DNA of 64,000 nucleotides from Blasia pusilla (GCA_050084515.1 CM114271.1:50220001-50284000); one strand, 5' to 3'. Counted from the stretch's first letter, positions 10,469-21,953 are shown. A program made the numbers and translations. Notes: a model not told the origin generated them from the letters alone.

Positions 10469-12258
10469 ACAAGTCTCTGAAGTTGCGATCCTTCCACTCA
10501 GTGGTAGCCATCAATTTGAAAGACTGAAACTCTTGCTTTATAAGTGGAGAATTACTGATTGCAGGTTGCAACTGATCTTGCAATGGCAACTGGGCTTCGA
10601 AAAAACCACACAAATCATCTAAAATCTTTACATCCCCAACTACTCAATCCCACTTGCCGTGATGGCATATGCAAAGGATGAAGGATTTTCATTGCACCAA
10701 CGAGGTTGTTGTCTCGAAATCGATCATGCAAAGCTGCATACACACTTTCAGCAAACCTTTTTTGAAAGAACAAGGCAGCCTCTAAGTCACTTCCTGTCCG
10801 ATCCCGAGACATACATATGCTATGAAATTTGTTTCCCGTAATCTCAGACTGTAAACGACGAAGATAACCACCAGGTGGCCCAAAGTCAAGAAGTATATGG
10901 TAACCTTTTTCTTCAGAGAAGGTTGAAGCATTCAAGTCATGAGTTTCCATCACAAAATTCATGGTTATCCTAGCTATCTCAAAATTGACAATGCTCCCAA
11001 TTATGCTAACATCTATAAACTGGTACTGAAATATTTTACTCAAACTAGCAAGCATGGAAAGAATGTCAGCCAAGAAATACAATTGATAGATCATTTGGAA
11101 TGATCTCAACTTGTTAAACAAGTTGGCAGCATTTCCATCATCCTCTGAAGAAGATATATCTCTGAAGTACGTCATTACTGATTCTAAAGAATCACACAAT
11201 GTGGTCACAACTTGCCAACAGGATAACCACTGAATCTTGTGGTATCTCTTCATGACTCGCTGGGAGTCATTGAATTTTTCCTGCTAAGATAATAAGACTT
11301 TTTTCCTCTTGGAGGACCTTCTAAAGTAGCTAGCTACAGCATTGAGAATCCATTCAACTTCAGAGGAGATTGACTTACAATCAGGAGCTTTGGCAGCTGA
11401 TAAAGCGGCCAGATTTGTTCTATGGGCTACACAATGAGTTGAAAGAAGGTACGGATTTACCTTCTGCTTCAATTGAGAGGCTACCCCTGTCTGGCTACCT
11501 ACCATTGTTGAGGCACCGTCAGAACCAAATGCAACCCTTTTGGAGAATTCCAATCCTCTATCTTTCAGTAGTTGCAACAAAGTTTCGGTAATAGCATTAG
11601 AACATTTTGATTCGCAACGAATTAATCCTAGAAAAAAAGATTTTGCTTGGCCCTCTTCAATGAAAGTAGCGAACACGACCAGATGCCCTTTTACGGATAT
11701 GTTAGTCGACTCATTGATCATAATTCCAAAGAAAGGAGAGGCTTGAACTCTAGCAAGACTTCTACTAAGTAGGACTTGGCTAATGAAATAAGACATTTCA
11801 CTACAACTCTTCTCATCTTGGTATAGGTCTTTGGTAATGGGAGCATTAACAAAAACTAACAACTTACAAAGACTGGAGAATTTGAAAAATGATATAGCCT
11901 CCTTCGCAAGGAAGTATGCACATTTAAACAATGTCATCAGAGCGGCTTCGCAGGTTTGATTGGTCGTGGCAATGGCCTTGGCCATGGACTTCTTACCCCC
12001 ATTTGCAGCCCATGCAAGCTTGATATGCTCATTAGACTTGGCATGATCAGTAAAGGCTGAAACCTTCCAATTAATTGCACCATCCATGGCAAAGACACTC
12101 TTCCCCTTCCCCTTCCTACAAACTTTACAAAAGATTCTACCAAGGTTAGAATCAAATTCAATCCAATCATACATTGAGTACCTTACATCCTTCCATGCAA
12201 CACGAACTTTCTCAGGTAAAGCCCCATTGCTTCCTGATGGTCTGCTCTTCTTTTTCAT
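10395..12258 (-). mobile_element. hAT-superfamily DNA transposon relic
   Basis: The minus strand encodes a hAT transposase of the DUF4371 type, in two pieces split by one amber codon plus a frameshifted tail. Convincing terminal inverted repeats and an 8-base target duplication were not found, so only the coding extent is given. The hAT dimerisation motif near the C terminus (usually S-A-E-R-x-F-S) is not visible, so the 3' end is lost or badly decayed. Confidence 0.8.
10615..12258 (-). pseudogene. hAT transposase, DUF4371 type, with in-frame amber codon
   Basis: The transposase would cut and rejoin element ends. In order it shows a zinc finger (CKVC near residue 46, then H-x5-H in HAKSNEH), a DUF4371-like block (SYFISQVLLSRS to FFLGLIRC), the GSDGASTMVG block and CVAHRTNLAAL, all typical of this hAT branch. 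The position that normally holds the first catalytic Asp reads M-I-N-E-S-T-N, Asn for Asp. An amber codon at 11284-11286 interrupts the frame, but the same frame continues to 10615. From there the protein appears to go on in another frame to about 10395. It is a pseudogene. I called a single original gene because reading frame and homology both run through the amber codon. Confidence 0.82.
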
Positions 12259-12439
12259 CAGAAGAGCCAGATAAAGGGATAATGTCTGGCCCCTTGTTTC
12301 CTTTTTCCTTACCTAGGACAACGGTCATAGTTTTCTATCTCTTTGCCATCCCGGCTCCGATACTCCAAGAATCCGAGGGAGACCAATGTCTCCAAGAAAT
12401 TTAGAATCCCAAATTCCCAAGCACTTGGGGAGAAACTGA

Positions 12440-12830
12440 GAATTCCAGGAGCGAGCGAGCGAGCAGCAAGTGCTACGAGACTCTAGAGTCCCAACGTCAG
12501 ATCAAGCAAGGTCCGAGCAAGCAATCAAGCAAGGTCCGAGAAATGAGCGTCCGACCGAGCAAGCAAGGTCCCAGCAACGTCCGACCGAGCAAGCAAGGTG
12601 AAAAAAAAAACTGTCAAAAAACAAGGAAGGTCCGAGCGAGCAGCCAACGTCCCAGCGTCTGAGAGTCCCAGCCAGAAACGAGCTAGCAAGAGGCGAGCGT
12701 CCGAGTAGCGATTGTCCGAGGGACCGAGACTCTAAGGCTCCGAGCAACACATGAAAAAATGAGGCAGCGTCTCCATATCCTAGAGTGAGCGTCTGAGAGC
12801 GAGCGAGGAAGAGCGAGGAAGAATGAGGGC
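12440..12830. repeat. GAGCAAGCAAGGTCCGA-type degenerate minisatellite
   Basis: Short words such as GAGCGAGC, AAGCAAGGTCC and GTCCGAGC recur many times with varying spacing, including two copies of GTCCGACCGAGCAAGCAAGG. The stretch starts as a GAGC tetranucleotide run. It lies just upstream of the hAT coding region and may have formed its 5' non-coding part. No coding content is supported. Confidence 0.7.
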
Positions 12831-13223
12831 TCGGAGGGGCCAGCGTGGGGTCTTCCCCCCGTCGGTTGGGCCCCTTGAGGCCTCGACCCTCCGTGCTCTG
12901 CGTCCCATCGGGATCGAACGGCTCAGAATAAAGACCTAAAATGCCCGGGGGGGAGGGGGTGGTAAAACGTATACTGGATGGTCTCGATGTAGCCTCTCCT
13001 CCTCGATATCATACGACCGTCCCTTCCACTAGCCAATCAAAGGCTACCAAAATTTTCCGGCTGCCGCAATATGACATGGCCAGAAACCGACCACCGGAAA
13101 CCTCTTTCCGGCTTAGAACCGGCAGCCCCTCCCGTCCGGCGTCAGATTTTGGTACATTTCTGCCAAGAAATAGAGAAATTCCGGCAAACCCCCGAAATTC
13201 GGTTAGTTGCCGGAACCGTCGTC
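12831..13223. other. GC-rich unassigned stretch
   Basis: GC-rich sequence with repeated CCGG and CCGGAAA words, similar in flavour to 9670-9860 on the other side of the hAT coding region. ORFs on both strands overlap and show no motifs. It could be element non-coding DNA, but this is unproven. Confidence 0.35.
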
Positions 13224-13635
13224 GGGAGAGGGGAGGGGTATATCTCAAGGAGAGAGAGCTTGAGAGCTCATGCTCTCTTTGTTGAACCAGTCGTCCGCAT
13301 ACACATTGCTACACAACATACATCGCTGTCACCGAACACAAACACAAACACACACGATGCCATGAGCTAACTCATGGCATCCAAACACAGAGGCGAGAAG
13401 TACCAAAATATCTCAAATAAAGTAAGATCCAATCTCTCTCTATACCATCTCACACCATAGCTCTCAAAGGTGTGCAATCTCTCTCATGTCAAACCAAACC
13501 CACTCTCCTAATGAGAGGCTTGGGTTACACTCACAAGGCAAGGGACCATAGCTCCGCCGCCTCATGCCAAGAGGTTCAACAAAGAGAGAATGAGCTCTCA
13601 AGCTCTCTCTCCTTGAGGTATACCCCTCCCCTCCC
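13224..13635. repeat. 65-base inverted repeat of the LTR core-promoter region, copy A
   Basis: 13224-13288 and 13573-13635 are inverted copies with only a few changes, separated by 284 bases. The right arm lies inside the LTR of copy A and contains its GTATAC TATA-like box. The left arm lies directly outside the LTR's 3' end. Copy D shows the same arrangement at 30322-30418. Confidence 0.9.
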
Positions 13636-13929
13636 AAGCTCTCTCCATGGTAACCTATTCTCCCAAGTCACCTCCTTGGCTCTTGACCTGATGTAGGAGG
13701 TCAAGGGCCACTTACCAAAAATAGAAAGCCGATCATATACTCAAAATAGTACTTACCTAAAATAGTAAGTTCCTCAATATGGCTTCAAATGAGCCGACGC
13801 AAAGGGGAAAGCTGCTCTCTCAGGTTTCTTGGGGCCTCAGCAGGTTATCCTCAATCTTCTAAGCTTGTCCTTCACTACTCACGAAGGCGCTCTACTAGAT
13901 CTCACCGATATATCCTGAAAGACGTGACA
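13290..13929 (-). repeat. 3' LTR of copy A
   Basis: On the minus strand the LTR starts TGTCACGTC (at 13929) and ends GCGGACGA (about 13292), matching the TGTCACATC start and GCGGACGACA end of copy D. The TATA-like box lies near 13617-13626. Length is about 640 bases. Confidence 0.75.
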
Positions 13930-13930
13930 G

Positions 13931-14060
13931 TTATGGTGCGCATACACATCGCTACACAACATACATCGTTGTCACCGAACACACACACAAACACACACGA
14001 TCCCATGCTAACTTATGGCATCCAAACACAGAGGCGAGAAGTACCAAAATATCTCCAATC
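13931..14060 (-). repeat. Extra copy of the LTR 3' part (U5-like) before the LTR, copy A
   Basis: This segment closely repeats 13292-13411, the end of the copy A LTR (shared CACACACGAT, GGCATCCAAACACAGAGGCG, TACACAACATACATCG). It lies directly upstream of the LTR in element orientation. The same arrangement occurs in copies C and D with their own U5 sequences. Confidence 0.85.
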
Positions 14061-14245
14061 GCCCCCATAGCTGGTGGTTAGATCCCTCTAACTCCAGATA
14101 GTCATCTATCCCTACCTACCACGACATACATCTCTAAGACGCTAAGAGCAGATAGGCCGGGTGCTCATGTGGCCCCATCGTTAGTCGCCTTCCTGTCATC
14201 CATGTCACAAAAAAAGTAAGAATCGCAACGTGCCTAGTATCTCCT

Positions 14246-14780
14246 CTATGTACATCTGGGACACATCCATCCTCCCCGAGGAACCTTAGTGAGAGGTGGT
14301 GTCAGACATCCCATATGCCAACCTCTCGAACAACCATCAGAGACTACCATCGTGGCCGCACCACGAGCAGAACCACACAACATACAATGCAAGCTTGCAA
14401 GAGCTACTGCTGACCTCGGATCTACTGTACCATCAATGTTAGGAAGGTGACATGGCGCACAATTACGCACATGGTCCTTCCATACCATACCATCGCGTCC
14501 CTCCAACAAGAGAAACCAGATGGCAAAACGTTACGCACTCTCAGGATACTGCGCATTGTACTCACATCCAACGTTGTTGGTGATGTCTGCTGGAAGTGGA
14601 TATAATCTCCTTGATGAAACCTTCGGATAGTTGGTTGATAACCACCACCCCGAATAGTCGCATACCTCAACGTATCCCAATGCTACGTAATCGCCAAGTT
14701 CTAAAATGCCATGGGCATCACTCTCCGAGATAACTAAGCCTTCTGAGGACATGCTCACATCCATACATCTAGGTCATCAA
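14246..14780 (-). pseudogene. Copy A integrase C terminus with PHD finger
   Basis: The last frame (14246-14509) contains the integrase end M-V-W-K-D-H-V-R-N-C-A-P followed by a PHD finger: C-M-L-C, then S-D-G-C where the first Cys of the pair is replaced by Ser, then G-W-H-M-G-C and C-P-R-C. Seven of eight ligands remain. The preceding part (PTIRRFHQGDYIHFQQ) lies in another frame at 14422-14670, and more of the integrase tail in a third frame. Several indels separate the frames. Confidence 0.85.
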
Positions 14781-14916
14781 GGTCCAGCACCTCACCACCA
14801 TCTCGACAAATGGCCGTAGGTAAATCTAGCTCTCGGCCATAAAATAGCAAGTACCGTAAAAAAGACACTAAGGATGCTTGTTTGCTGAATCTGTATCCCA
14901 TCGCCAACCATGGCAA

Positions 14917-15524
14917 CTAGAGGTCCCAATCTCCTAGGTGACCTTTCTGCAAGCCATACTTGCGTAAACCCCTCCTCACCGTATGCACAACTATCTCCGC
15001 TAATCCATCCGTCTCGGGATGATCTCGCGAAGTCGTGCGGTGGTTGATTAGTGCCTGATCACACAAGGTCTGGAACTCACCGTGAAACTCCGTACCCTGG
15101 TCTGTCAACACCTCAGCCGGTGCGCCATAATGACTCAGCACTCTATCAAGGAAGGCATAAGATACTCCCTCACTCACTTTGTCAGGCAATGCAACCAACT
15201 CGATCCACTTCGAGAAGTGCTCGACCATCACCAACACATAACGACTATGACGCTCCATCAAAGGCAAAGGTCCTGCAAAATCCAAACTCCACCTATACCC
15301 TAAGCCCATGATTGGTAATGGATGCAACTGTGGAGTCGGAGCATTGAACGATGCTCGGACCGATCACACACCATGCACCTGGCAACAAACTGTTGAACAT
15401 CAGTATGCATGCCTCGCCACCAATACTGAATCTGGAGCAAGCTGAATATCCGCTTCACCCCAAAGTGACCCAACTCCTCATGGGCATGTTGCACTAATCG
15501 TGCTCTCTGCAAAGGGTGCGACAC
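14917..15524 (-). pseudogene. Copy A integrase core and zinc-binding domain
   Basis: The integrase core (14917-15327) shows all three catalytic acids: Asp in S-L-D-F-A-G, Asp in LTDQGTEF and Glu in D-G-L-A-E. Just upstream (15340-15524) is the H2C2 zinc-binding segment HEELGHFGVKRIF ending in C-M-V-C-D. The two parts are in different frames. The catalytic core of this copy is more complete than that of copy D. Confidence 0.9.
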
Positions 15525-15545
15525 TACGCGTACTCTACCATCCTC

Positions 15546-16852
15546 TCAAACCCTACAAACATGTGTTCCCTCCCAACGGAATCGTCTGGCCCGCTGTAGG
15601 ATTCGATCCCGCTCTCTAGCACCCACGATGCTCACAATGCTACCAGTACGAAGGTACTCCAAGACTACTCCATCATCATGAATATCTCGACCACCTGTGG
15701 TCTCCTCGCTGGCCTCGGGATCCAAGGACTCTCCACTAGACCTCGCCATCAAAGTCTCCACACTCTAGCTCTCCATAGCCAACATGCCTAAATAGGCTAA
15801 CGCGTGCCATCCTGGCACTGACTCCTCATCACTCTCTCTATGCCATCGAGCTCCAATTGCATCTCGCTGACTCGAGCATGGGTTACGACTCAACCCATCT
15901 ACATCTTGGTTGAGCATCCCAGGTCTATGTACCACCTAAAAATCATACTCATGCAACAACAAAGCTCATCTCGCAAGCTTCCCTGTAAGCTTGTCGGACT
16001 CCATCAACCACTTCAGTGGTTGATGATCAGTGATGATGGTAAAGGGATTGCCGAATAAGTAACACTTGAAATGCGCGATAGCCCACACCGCACCCAAGCA
16101 CTCACCCTCATATGAGCTATACTTTGCCTCTACAGCGTTGTTTGAGCGGCTAGCGTAAGCCACCACAAACTCTCTACCCTTATCATCATGCTGGATGAGC
16201 ACCGCTCCAAGCCCCAACATGCTCCAATCTGTGTGCAACTGGAAAGGACGCCCCCTGATCAGTGTCCTCAAGATGGGCGCGGACGTCAACCTGCCCTTGA
16301 GCAACTGAAATGCTTGCTTCTGCTCATCCTCCCAGTGCCACTCGTGATCCACCTTGGTCAACAAGATCAGCGGCTTTGCAATTGAACAAAATCCCTTGAC
16401 GTACCGCCGATAGAAGTTCGCCAATCCCATCAATGCAAAAATACGGCTCGCATCTGTAGGGTATGGAATGCGTGAGATAGCCTCTACCTTCGTCTCCTGA
16501 AAACCAAGGCCCCTTGGGTATGTCGTATGACCCAAGTACTCAATCTGGTCATAGAAGAACTTGCACTTGCCTGGATGTAGTTTCAGCCCATGTAATTGCA
16601 ATCGTCGAAACACCTCCTCTAGATGTCGCTCATGCTCCTCAACCGTGGCACTAAAGACTACGATGTCATCAATATAACACCTAGCAAAATCCAGACCAGC
16701 CAAGATCCTATCCATGACCCTCTGAAACTCAACCAGGCGTTCTTTAACCCAAATGGTTAGAATCGCCACGGGTACAAACAATCCTTTCCGTAAGAATCGA
16801 TTCCCCAAATGCCATCTTCTCCTTGTCCTCCAATCTAATAGGCAGTTGATGG
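15546..16852 (-). pseudogene. Copy A partial reverse transcriptase, RNase H and linker
   Basis: On the minus strand the segment starts in RT just before motif B, passes the YIDDIVVF box and LGHTTYP, then the connection MGLANFYRRYVKGF (about 16440). RNase H follows (LHTDWSMLGLGAVL, EAKYSSYEGECLGAVWA, ITDHQPLKWL), then the linker (GRDIHDDGVVLEYLRTGS, 15546-15761). RT before motif B is missing because of the junction with copy B. There are indels near 16740-16850. Confidence 0.9.
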
Positions 16853-16855
16853 TAC

Positions 16856-17758
16856 ATTCATGGGATTGGTGAACTTCTATCGACAATACGTCAAGGATTT
16901 CAGTTCAATTGCGAAGCCGGTAACCTTGCTAACCAAGGTGGATCAAGAGTGGTACTGAGGGGATAAGCAAGAGAGAACATTTAAGATGCTTAAGGATAGA
17001 TTGACGTCCGCGCCCATATTGAGGAGACCGATCAGGGGGCGCCCTTTCCAGTTGCATACCGATTGGAGCATTTTGGGGCTTGGAGCCATGCTCACCCAGC
17101 ATGACGATGATGGTAGAGAGTTCGTGGTGGCTTACGCTAGTCGCTTGAACAAAGCTACACAAAGTGAAGTATAGCTCATATAAGGGTGAGTGCTTGGCCG
17201 CAGTGTGGGCTGTCGCACATTTCAAATGTTATCTATTCAGAAATCCCTCCACCATCATTACGGATCATCAACCACTTCAGTGGTTGATAAAGTCCGACAA
17301 GTTTACAGGGAAGCTTACGAGGTGGGCTCTTTTGTTGCAAGGAGTATGACTTCCACTAGTGCACAAACCTGGGCTCCTCAACCGGGATGCAGATGGTTTG
17401 AGCCGAAACCCATGCCTAAGTCAGCGAGAAACGACGGGACCTCGTTGGCATGGTGAGAGTGATGAGGAGTTGGTGCCAGGATGGCATGCGTCAGCCTATT
17501 TGGGCTTGTTGGCTATGGAGAGCCAGATTTTTGAGACTTTGATGGCGAGGTCTAATGGAGAGTCCTTAGATCCAAAGGCCGATGAGGAAACGATAGGTAG
17601 CGGAGACATTCATGATGATGGAGTGGTCTTGGAGTACCTACGTACTGGCAGCATCGCGAGCATAGTGGATGCTAGAGAATACGATCGGATCCAACAGCGA
17701 GCCAGACCGTTCTGGTGGGAGGGCACACATGTGTTGTGAGTGTGGGAGGATGGCAGAG
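16856..17758 (+). mobile_element. Ty3 copy B fragment: RT connection, RNase H, linker
   Basis: Plus-strand sequence starting at MGLVNFYRQYVKDF, then RNase H (LHTDWSILGLGAMLTQ, a frameshift at about 17167, YSSYKGECLAAVWAVAHF, ITDHQPLQWL) and the linker (GDIHDDGVVLEYLRTGS). It is the same family region as 15540-16442 in copy A but on the opposite strand, so the two form a long inverted repeat. It stops abruptly at 17758-17762, where the LTR of copy C begins, so C probably inserted into B. No integrase part of B is visible. Confidence 0.88.
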
Positions 17759-17761
17759 TGT

Positions 17762-18387
17762 TGTCGTGCGCATACGTATCGCTACACAACATACATCGCT
17801 GGTCACATCTACATCACACAACACCGATCTTCCCCACATACAGGTAGATCCAGACATGTACAGAAATCAACTCATACATATACATGGAGATCACACATAC
17901 ATATACATGGAGACCAAAAATAAAGAATAGTAAAAATGGCACGCACGGCCTAACACTCCACTCCTCAATCTACATTAGTATATCAAGCCTCGTCCACCCT
18001 GTGCTATCAAGGAATCCGGACGCTATCACCCTAGTCCTATCTCACACACATACAAGGGAGGTGCTCCAACGGCCCAACATGAGAAAGATGGCTTAGGAAA
18101 GCCATCTTCCTCTCTTATATAGGGTTGGGAAGAGCCAAAAGGCTAAAAATAGCCATCCCCTTGGTAACCTACGCGCACAGGTTACCAGGGGCGGGTTACC
18201 TGGTCCATAAGTCACTCGGCTGTGAAAGATCTCAACAGGAAAGTTGTCAGAAATAACATTCCTGACACAATGGATTTATCCTCAACCTCATCTAACATTG
18301 TGGGACAAAGTTACACTCAAGATAGTCCGTTGGCTCCTACGCCTTATCCATGATAGATCTCGGCCTACCGGCTACTCGGATGTGACA
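17762..18387 (-). repeat. 3' LTR of copy C (fullest LTR of the family)
   Basis: On the minus strand it runs from TGTCACATCC (18387) to GCGCACGACA (17762). A TATATAAG box lies at 18114-18121, reading minus. The hairpin with arms GGTAACCT/AGGTTACC lies at about 18173-18196. The U5 part contains a 23-base tandem duplication at about 17872-17917. This LTR keeps about 130 bases of U5 that the 3' LTR of copy D lacks. Confidence 0.85.
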
Positions 18388-18389
18388 GC

Positions 18390-18524
18390 TATCGTGCACA
18401 TACATATCGCTACACAACATGCATCGCTGGTCACATCTGCACCACAAAACACCGATCTTCCCCACACATAGGTAGATCCAGACATGTACAGAAATCAACT
18501 CATACATATACATGGAGATCACAC
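18390..18524 (-). repeat. Extra U5-like copy before the LTR, copy C
   Basis: This block repeats the U5 end of the adjacent LTR (17762-17900) with a few changes. Shared words include CGCTACACAACAT, CACCGATCTTCCCCACA and ACATGTACAGAAATCAACTC. It sits between a G-rich tract on the minus strand (GCCAGCTAGGGGAGCGG, about 18526-18542) and the LTR start. Confidence 0.88.
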
Positions 18525-18635
18525 AACCGCTCCCCTAGCTGGCAATTGGATCCCCCTAACTCCAGATAGAAAATATCACATCTCTCTCATATAACTTACT
18601 ATCCTATACACATCCATCGTCTTGTGGGAACTATA

Positions 18636-19150
18636 TCAAGAAGGGGGGGTCAGACATGACATATGCCACCCTCGAGAACAACCATCATATACCAACATGA
18701 TGGATGCACCCCTCACACATCCGCACAACATACACCTCAAGCCTGTAGGTACCACTGCCAAGCTCAGATCCACTGTCCCGTCTACGTTCGAAAGATGATA
18801 TGGCGCATAAGTGCGAACATGATCCTTCCAAACCATACCATCCTGTCCATACCATCCTATCCCTCCAAAATGAGGACTCCGGTCGGTAATACCTTGCGCA
18901 CACGTAGGATCGTGCGCCCTACAGTGACATCTAGTGTTGTGGGTGCAGCCTGCTCTAAATACACGTAATCTCCATGATGAAACCTCCTAATCCCTGGTCG
19001 ATAACCTCCTCCACCAATGGTTGCGTACCTCAATGTATCTCTATGCTGAGTCTCAAAGGCCATAGGCATAACTCTACAAAAAATCTCCGCCCTCTGAGAA
19101 CACGCTTGTACCCACACATCTGGATCATCAAGATCTAACACCTCTGCCAT
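18636..19150 (-). pseudogene. Copy C integrase C terminus with damaged PHD finger
   Basis: 18857-19150 encodes the integrase tail (VLDLDDPDVWVQACSQRAE to TTLDVTVGRTILRVRKVLP), and 18636-18836 the PHD part. The finger reads C-M-L-C, then V-Y-D-G-C with Tyr for the third Cys, then G-W-H-M-S-C. A one-base change in a C run at about 18645 shifts the frame before the last Cys pair, which is still encoded in the shifted frame. Clearly inactive. Confidence 0.85.
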
Positions 19151-19249
19151 GTCACGTCAAATACCTGCGGGTAAATTTGGCTCTCTCCCAAAGACCAAAA
19201 AGTACGTGAAAATGACGTCAAGGATGCCTACCGACTAAAGCGATAATCC

Positions 19250-19835
19250 ATAGCCAACCATGGCAATTGTAGGTCCCACTCCCTCAACTGTTCCCGCTGC
19301 AAGCCATACTTGTGCAATCCTCCCTTCACCGTCTGTACTACTCTCTCCACCAACCCATCCGCCTCAGGATGATCTCTAAACGTGGTGCGGTGATCTACCA
19401 GTGCCTCATCACATCAGGCCTGAAACTCTCCCTTGAACTCGGTACCTGGTCAGTCAACACCTCCGTCAATGCACCAAAGTGACTAAGCACACGATATAGA
19501 AATGCATAAGTTGTTCCCTCGCTCACCTTGTCTAGTAGTGCCACCAACTCTATCCACTTGGAGAAATGCTCCACCATAACCAACACATACCTATGATGAT
19601 GCCTCGTCAATGGCAAAGATCCCACAAAGTCTAAACTCCACCGATAACCTAAACCCATAATCGGAAAAGGATGTAACTACGGAGTGAGAGCATTGAAGGA
19701 TGTTCATACTCTCTCACATACCATACATCTAGCCACAAACTGTTGTACCCTAGTATGCATGCCGCGCCACCAATACTGAATCTGGAGTAAGTTGTAAGTA
19801 CGCTTCACTCCAAAATATCCCAACTCCTCATCGCC
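19250..19835 (-). pseudogene. Copy C integrase core and zinc-binding remnants
   Basis: 19395-19658 encodes MGLGYRWSLDFVGSLPL through VLTDQ, giving the first two catalytic Asp positions. A small deletion after T-D-Q moves the rest (RDHPEADGLVERVV-like, about 19330-19390) into another frame. The H2C2 zinc segment (YWWRGMHTRVQQFV-like) lies at about 19700-19830 in broken frames. Confidence 0.8.
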
Positions 19836-19838
19836 ATG

Positions 19839-21440
19839 TCACACTACACGTGCTTTCTGGGAAGGATGAGGTACCACTTGTATCCTACCTTCTCCCCATA
19901 CCCACAAAAGGCGAGTCCCCTCCCACCTGAACCTCCTGGCTCTCTGCAGGATCCAATCCCGCTCACTAGCACTCACTGTGCTCGCTATGACGCCAATGCG
20001 CAAGAACTCCACAACCTCCACATCATCATGGATATCATGACCACCTGTCACCTACTCACTGACCTCCGGATCCAAAGACTCATCATCCAAATCCACCACT
20101 AGAGTCATCACCTATGGCTGACCTACCATAGTCAACCAACAAAGATAGTTAGATTCATGCCAACCGGGCACCATCTCCTCATCATTCTCTTCGTGCCATC
20201 GAGCTCCTATGTCATCTCTCTAACTCAGACATGGGTTACGACTCAACCCATTTGCATCTTGGTTCAGCCGGCCTTGCCTATAAACCACCTCAAACTCATA
20301 CTCTTGTAGTAATAGAGCCCACTTGGCAAGCTTTCCCGTAAGCTTGTCGGACTCCATGAACCACCTCAACAGCTGACGATCAGTGATAAGTGTGAAAGGG
20401 TTGCCGAATAAATAGCACTTGAAATGTGCCACGGCCCACACTACAGCCAAGCACTCTCCCTTGTAGGAGTTGTACTTTGCCTCTGCAATATTGCTCGATC
20501 GGCTCGCGTGAGCCACAATGAACTCCCTCTCCTCGTCATCCCTTTGAGTAAGCACTGCTCCTAGACCCAACATGCTCCAATCCATATGTAACTAGAATGG
20601 GCGACCCCTAACCGGTCTCTGTAAAATGGGTGAGGACGTCAATTTGTCCTTGAGCTCCTCAAATGCTCGCTCATGGTCATCTCCCCACAACCAAACTTGA
20701 TCAAGTCTCATCAACAAGGTCAAAGATTTTGCGATCGCACTAAAACCCTTGACATACCGTTGATAGAAGTTTGCCAGTCCAAGAAACACTCAGACTCGAC
20801 TCACATCTGTAGGGCGTGGAATTTGCACAATAGCCTCTACCTTCGTCTGATGAACGCCTACCCCACTCGGGTATATGGTGTGTCCCAAGTACTCAATCTG
20901 CTCCTGAAAGAATTTGCACTTGCCTTGATATAACTTCAATCCATGTAACTGCAATCGCCGAAACACCTCCTCCAGGTGTCGCTCATGCTCCTCAACTGTG
21001 GAACTGAAGATAAGAATATCATCTATGTAACATCGTACAAAATCCAAGCGAGCCAGAATCCTATCCATCACTCTTTGAAACTCTGCAGGCGCGTTCTTCA
21101 ACCCAAATGGTAAGAATCGCCATTGATACAAGCAATCTCTCCTGAACCGATCTATCCCCTAGAATGTTGTCTTTTCCCTATCCTCCAACCTAATAGGAAG
21201 TTGATGATAGTCAACACGCAGATCTAAAGTACTGAAGATCTTTGCATGCCCTACCGCATCAAAGATTTCCTCAAGACTAGGCATGCCGTACCGATCTGAC
21301 TTCGTCCGTCGGTTGATAGGATGGTAATCTCCACACATCCGCCTATCCATCCAATTGCCATACATATCCTTCTTTGCCGGCCTGACTGTGGCAGATGCAT
21401 ACTCCCCATGGGATAACTCCACAAGTCCTGCCTCCAACAA
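19839..21440 (-). pseudogene. Copy C reverse transcriptase, RNase H and linker
   Basis: 21159-21440 holds RT fingers and motif A (LEAGLVELSHGEYASA, FSTLDLRVDYHQLPI). 20790-21131 holds motif B (YQWRFLPFGLKNAPAEFQ), the YIDDILIF box and LGHTIYPSG. 20592-20789 holds the connection (FYQRYVKGFSAIAKS). 20220-20585 is RNase H (MDWSMLGLGAVL, SYKGECLAVVWA, ITDRQLLRW). 19839-20051 is the acidic linker. Each is split from the next by single stops or indels, in the order expected for Ty3. Confidence 0.9.
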
Positions 21441-21953
21441 GTCCTAACTCCTAATGTGAATCAAGGCTCGCTCCATATCAGAATACCTGTAGGGTCGACG
21501 AAAGATCGGCGTATCACTAGCCAACTCAATGCGTATCCCAAGACCCTACAGCGTACCCAAGTCTCTCATACCAAAGGCAAAACAATTGACATGCCCTCTC
21601 AAAAACCTATGAACTCGCCATCTTTCTCCTCCTATCAATTGGAGACCTATCACAAGCTCCCAAGTCTCCAACGTGACCTCACTCGGAAAGGACGCAACCT
21701 CCGTCTTTGGTTGCTATGTAGCAACCCTAGCCACCTCCGCAACAGCCACTCCACTCTGACCTCCTACACTATGCTCTACATCCAAAAAATGAACGTGTGC
21801 TACTCTGGCTGCCTTCGCACTCTCCGCTTGAACGACGTTCCAGGAAGTCCATGGATGCCTATCTCTCCTCGTCCCGCCCCCAGCCAATGCCTGTATAGAC
21901 CCTATAGTCAATGGTCCGACTCGTGGATGTGATGACATGGATGACACTCGCAT
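21441..21953 (-). pseudogene. Copy C upstream frame / pol junction with amber codon
   Basis: A frame open from 21953 ends at TAG (21714-21716), and the same frame continues into reverse transcriptase. The bases after the stop are CAACCA, so the context is UAG-CAA-CCA. Copy D has the identical stop and following six bases at the same position. Two further stops in this copy (TAG at 21546-21548 and 21444-21446) are sense codons in copy D, so they are private decay. No protease or zinc-knuckle motif was recognised upstream. Confidence 0.7.

Larger units (their letters stand above)
13290..16852 (-). mobile_element. Ty3 retrotransposon copy A of the PHD family, 5' truncated
   Basis: Read on the minus strand from 16852 downwards, this copy holds part of reverse transcriptase, RNase H, linker, integrase zinc finger, integrase core, integrase C terminus with PHD finger, a 3' untranslated region, and an LTR ending at about 13290. 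The order RT before integrase marks it as Ty3. It is cut at 16852-16857, where an opposite-strand copy (B) begins. Many frameshifts are present. Its LTR sequence differs clearly from that of copies C and D, so A belongs to another subfamily. Confidence 0.88.
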
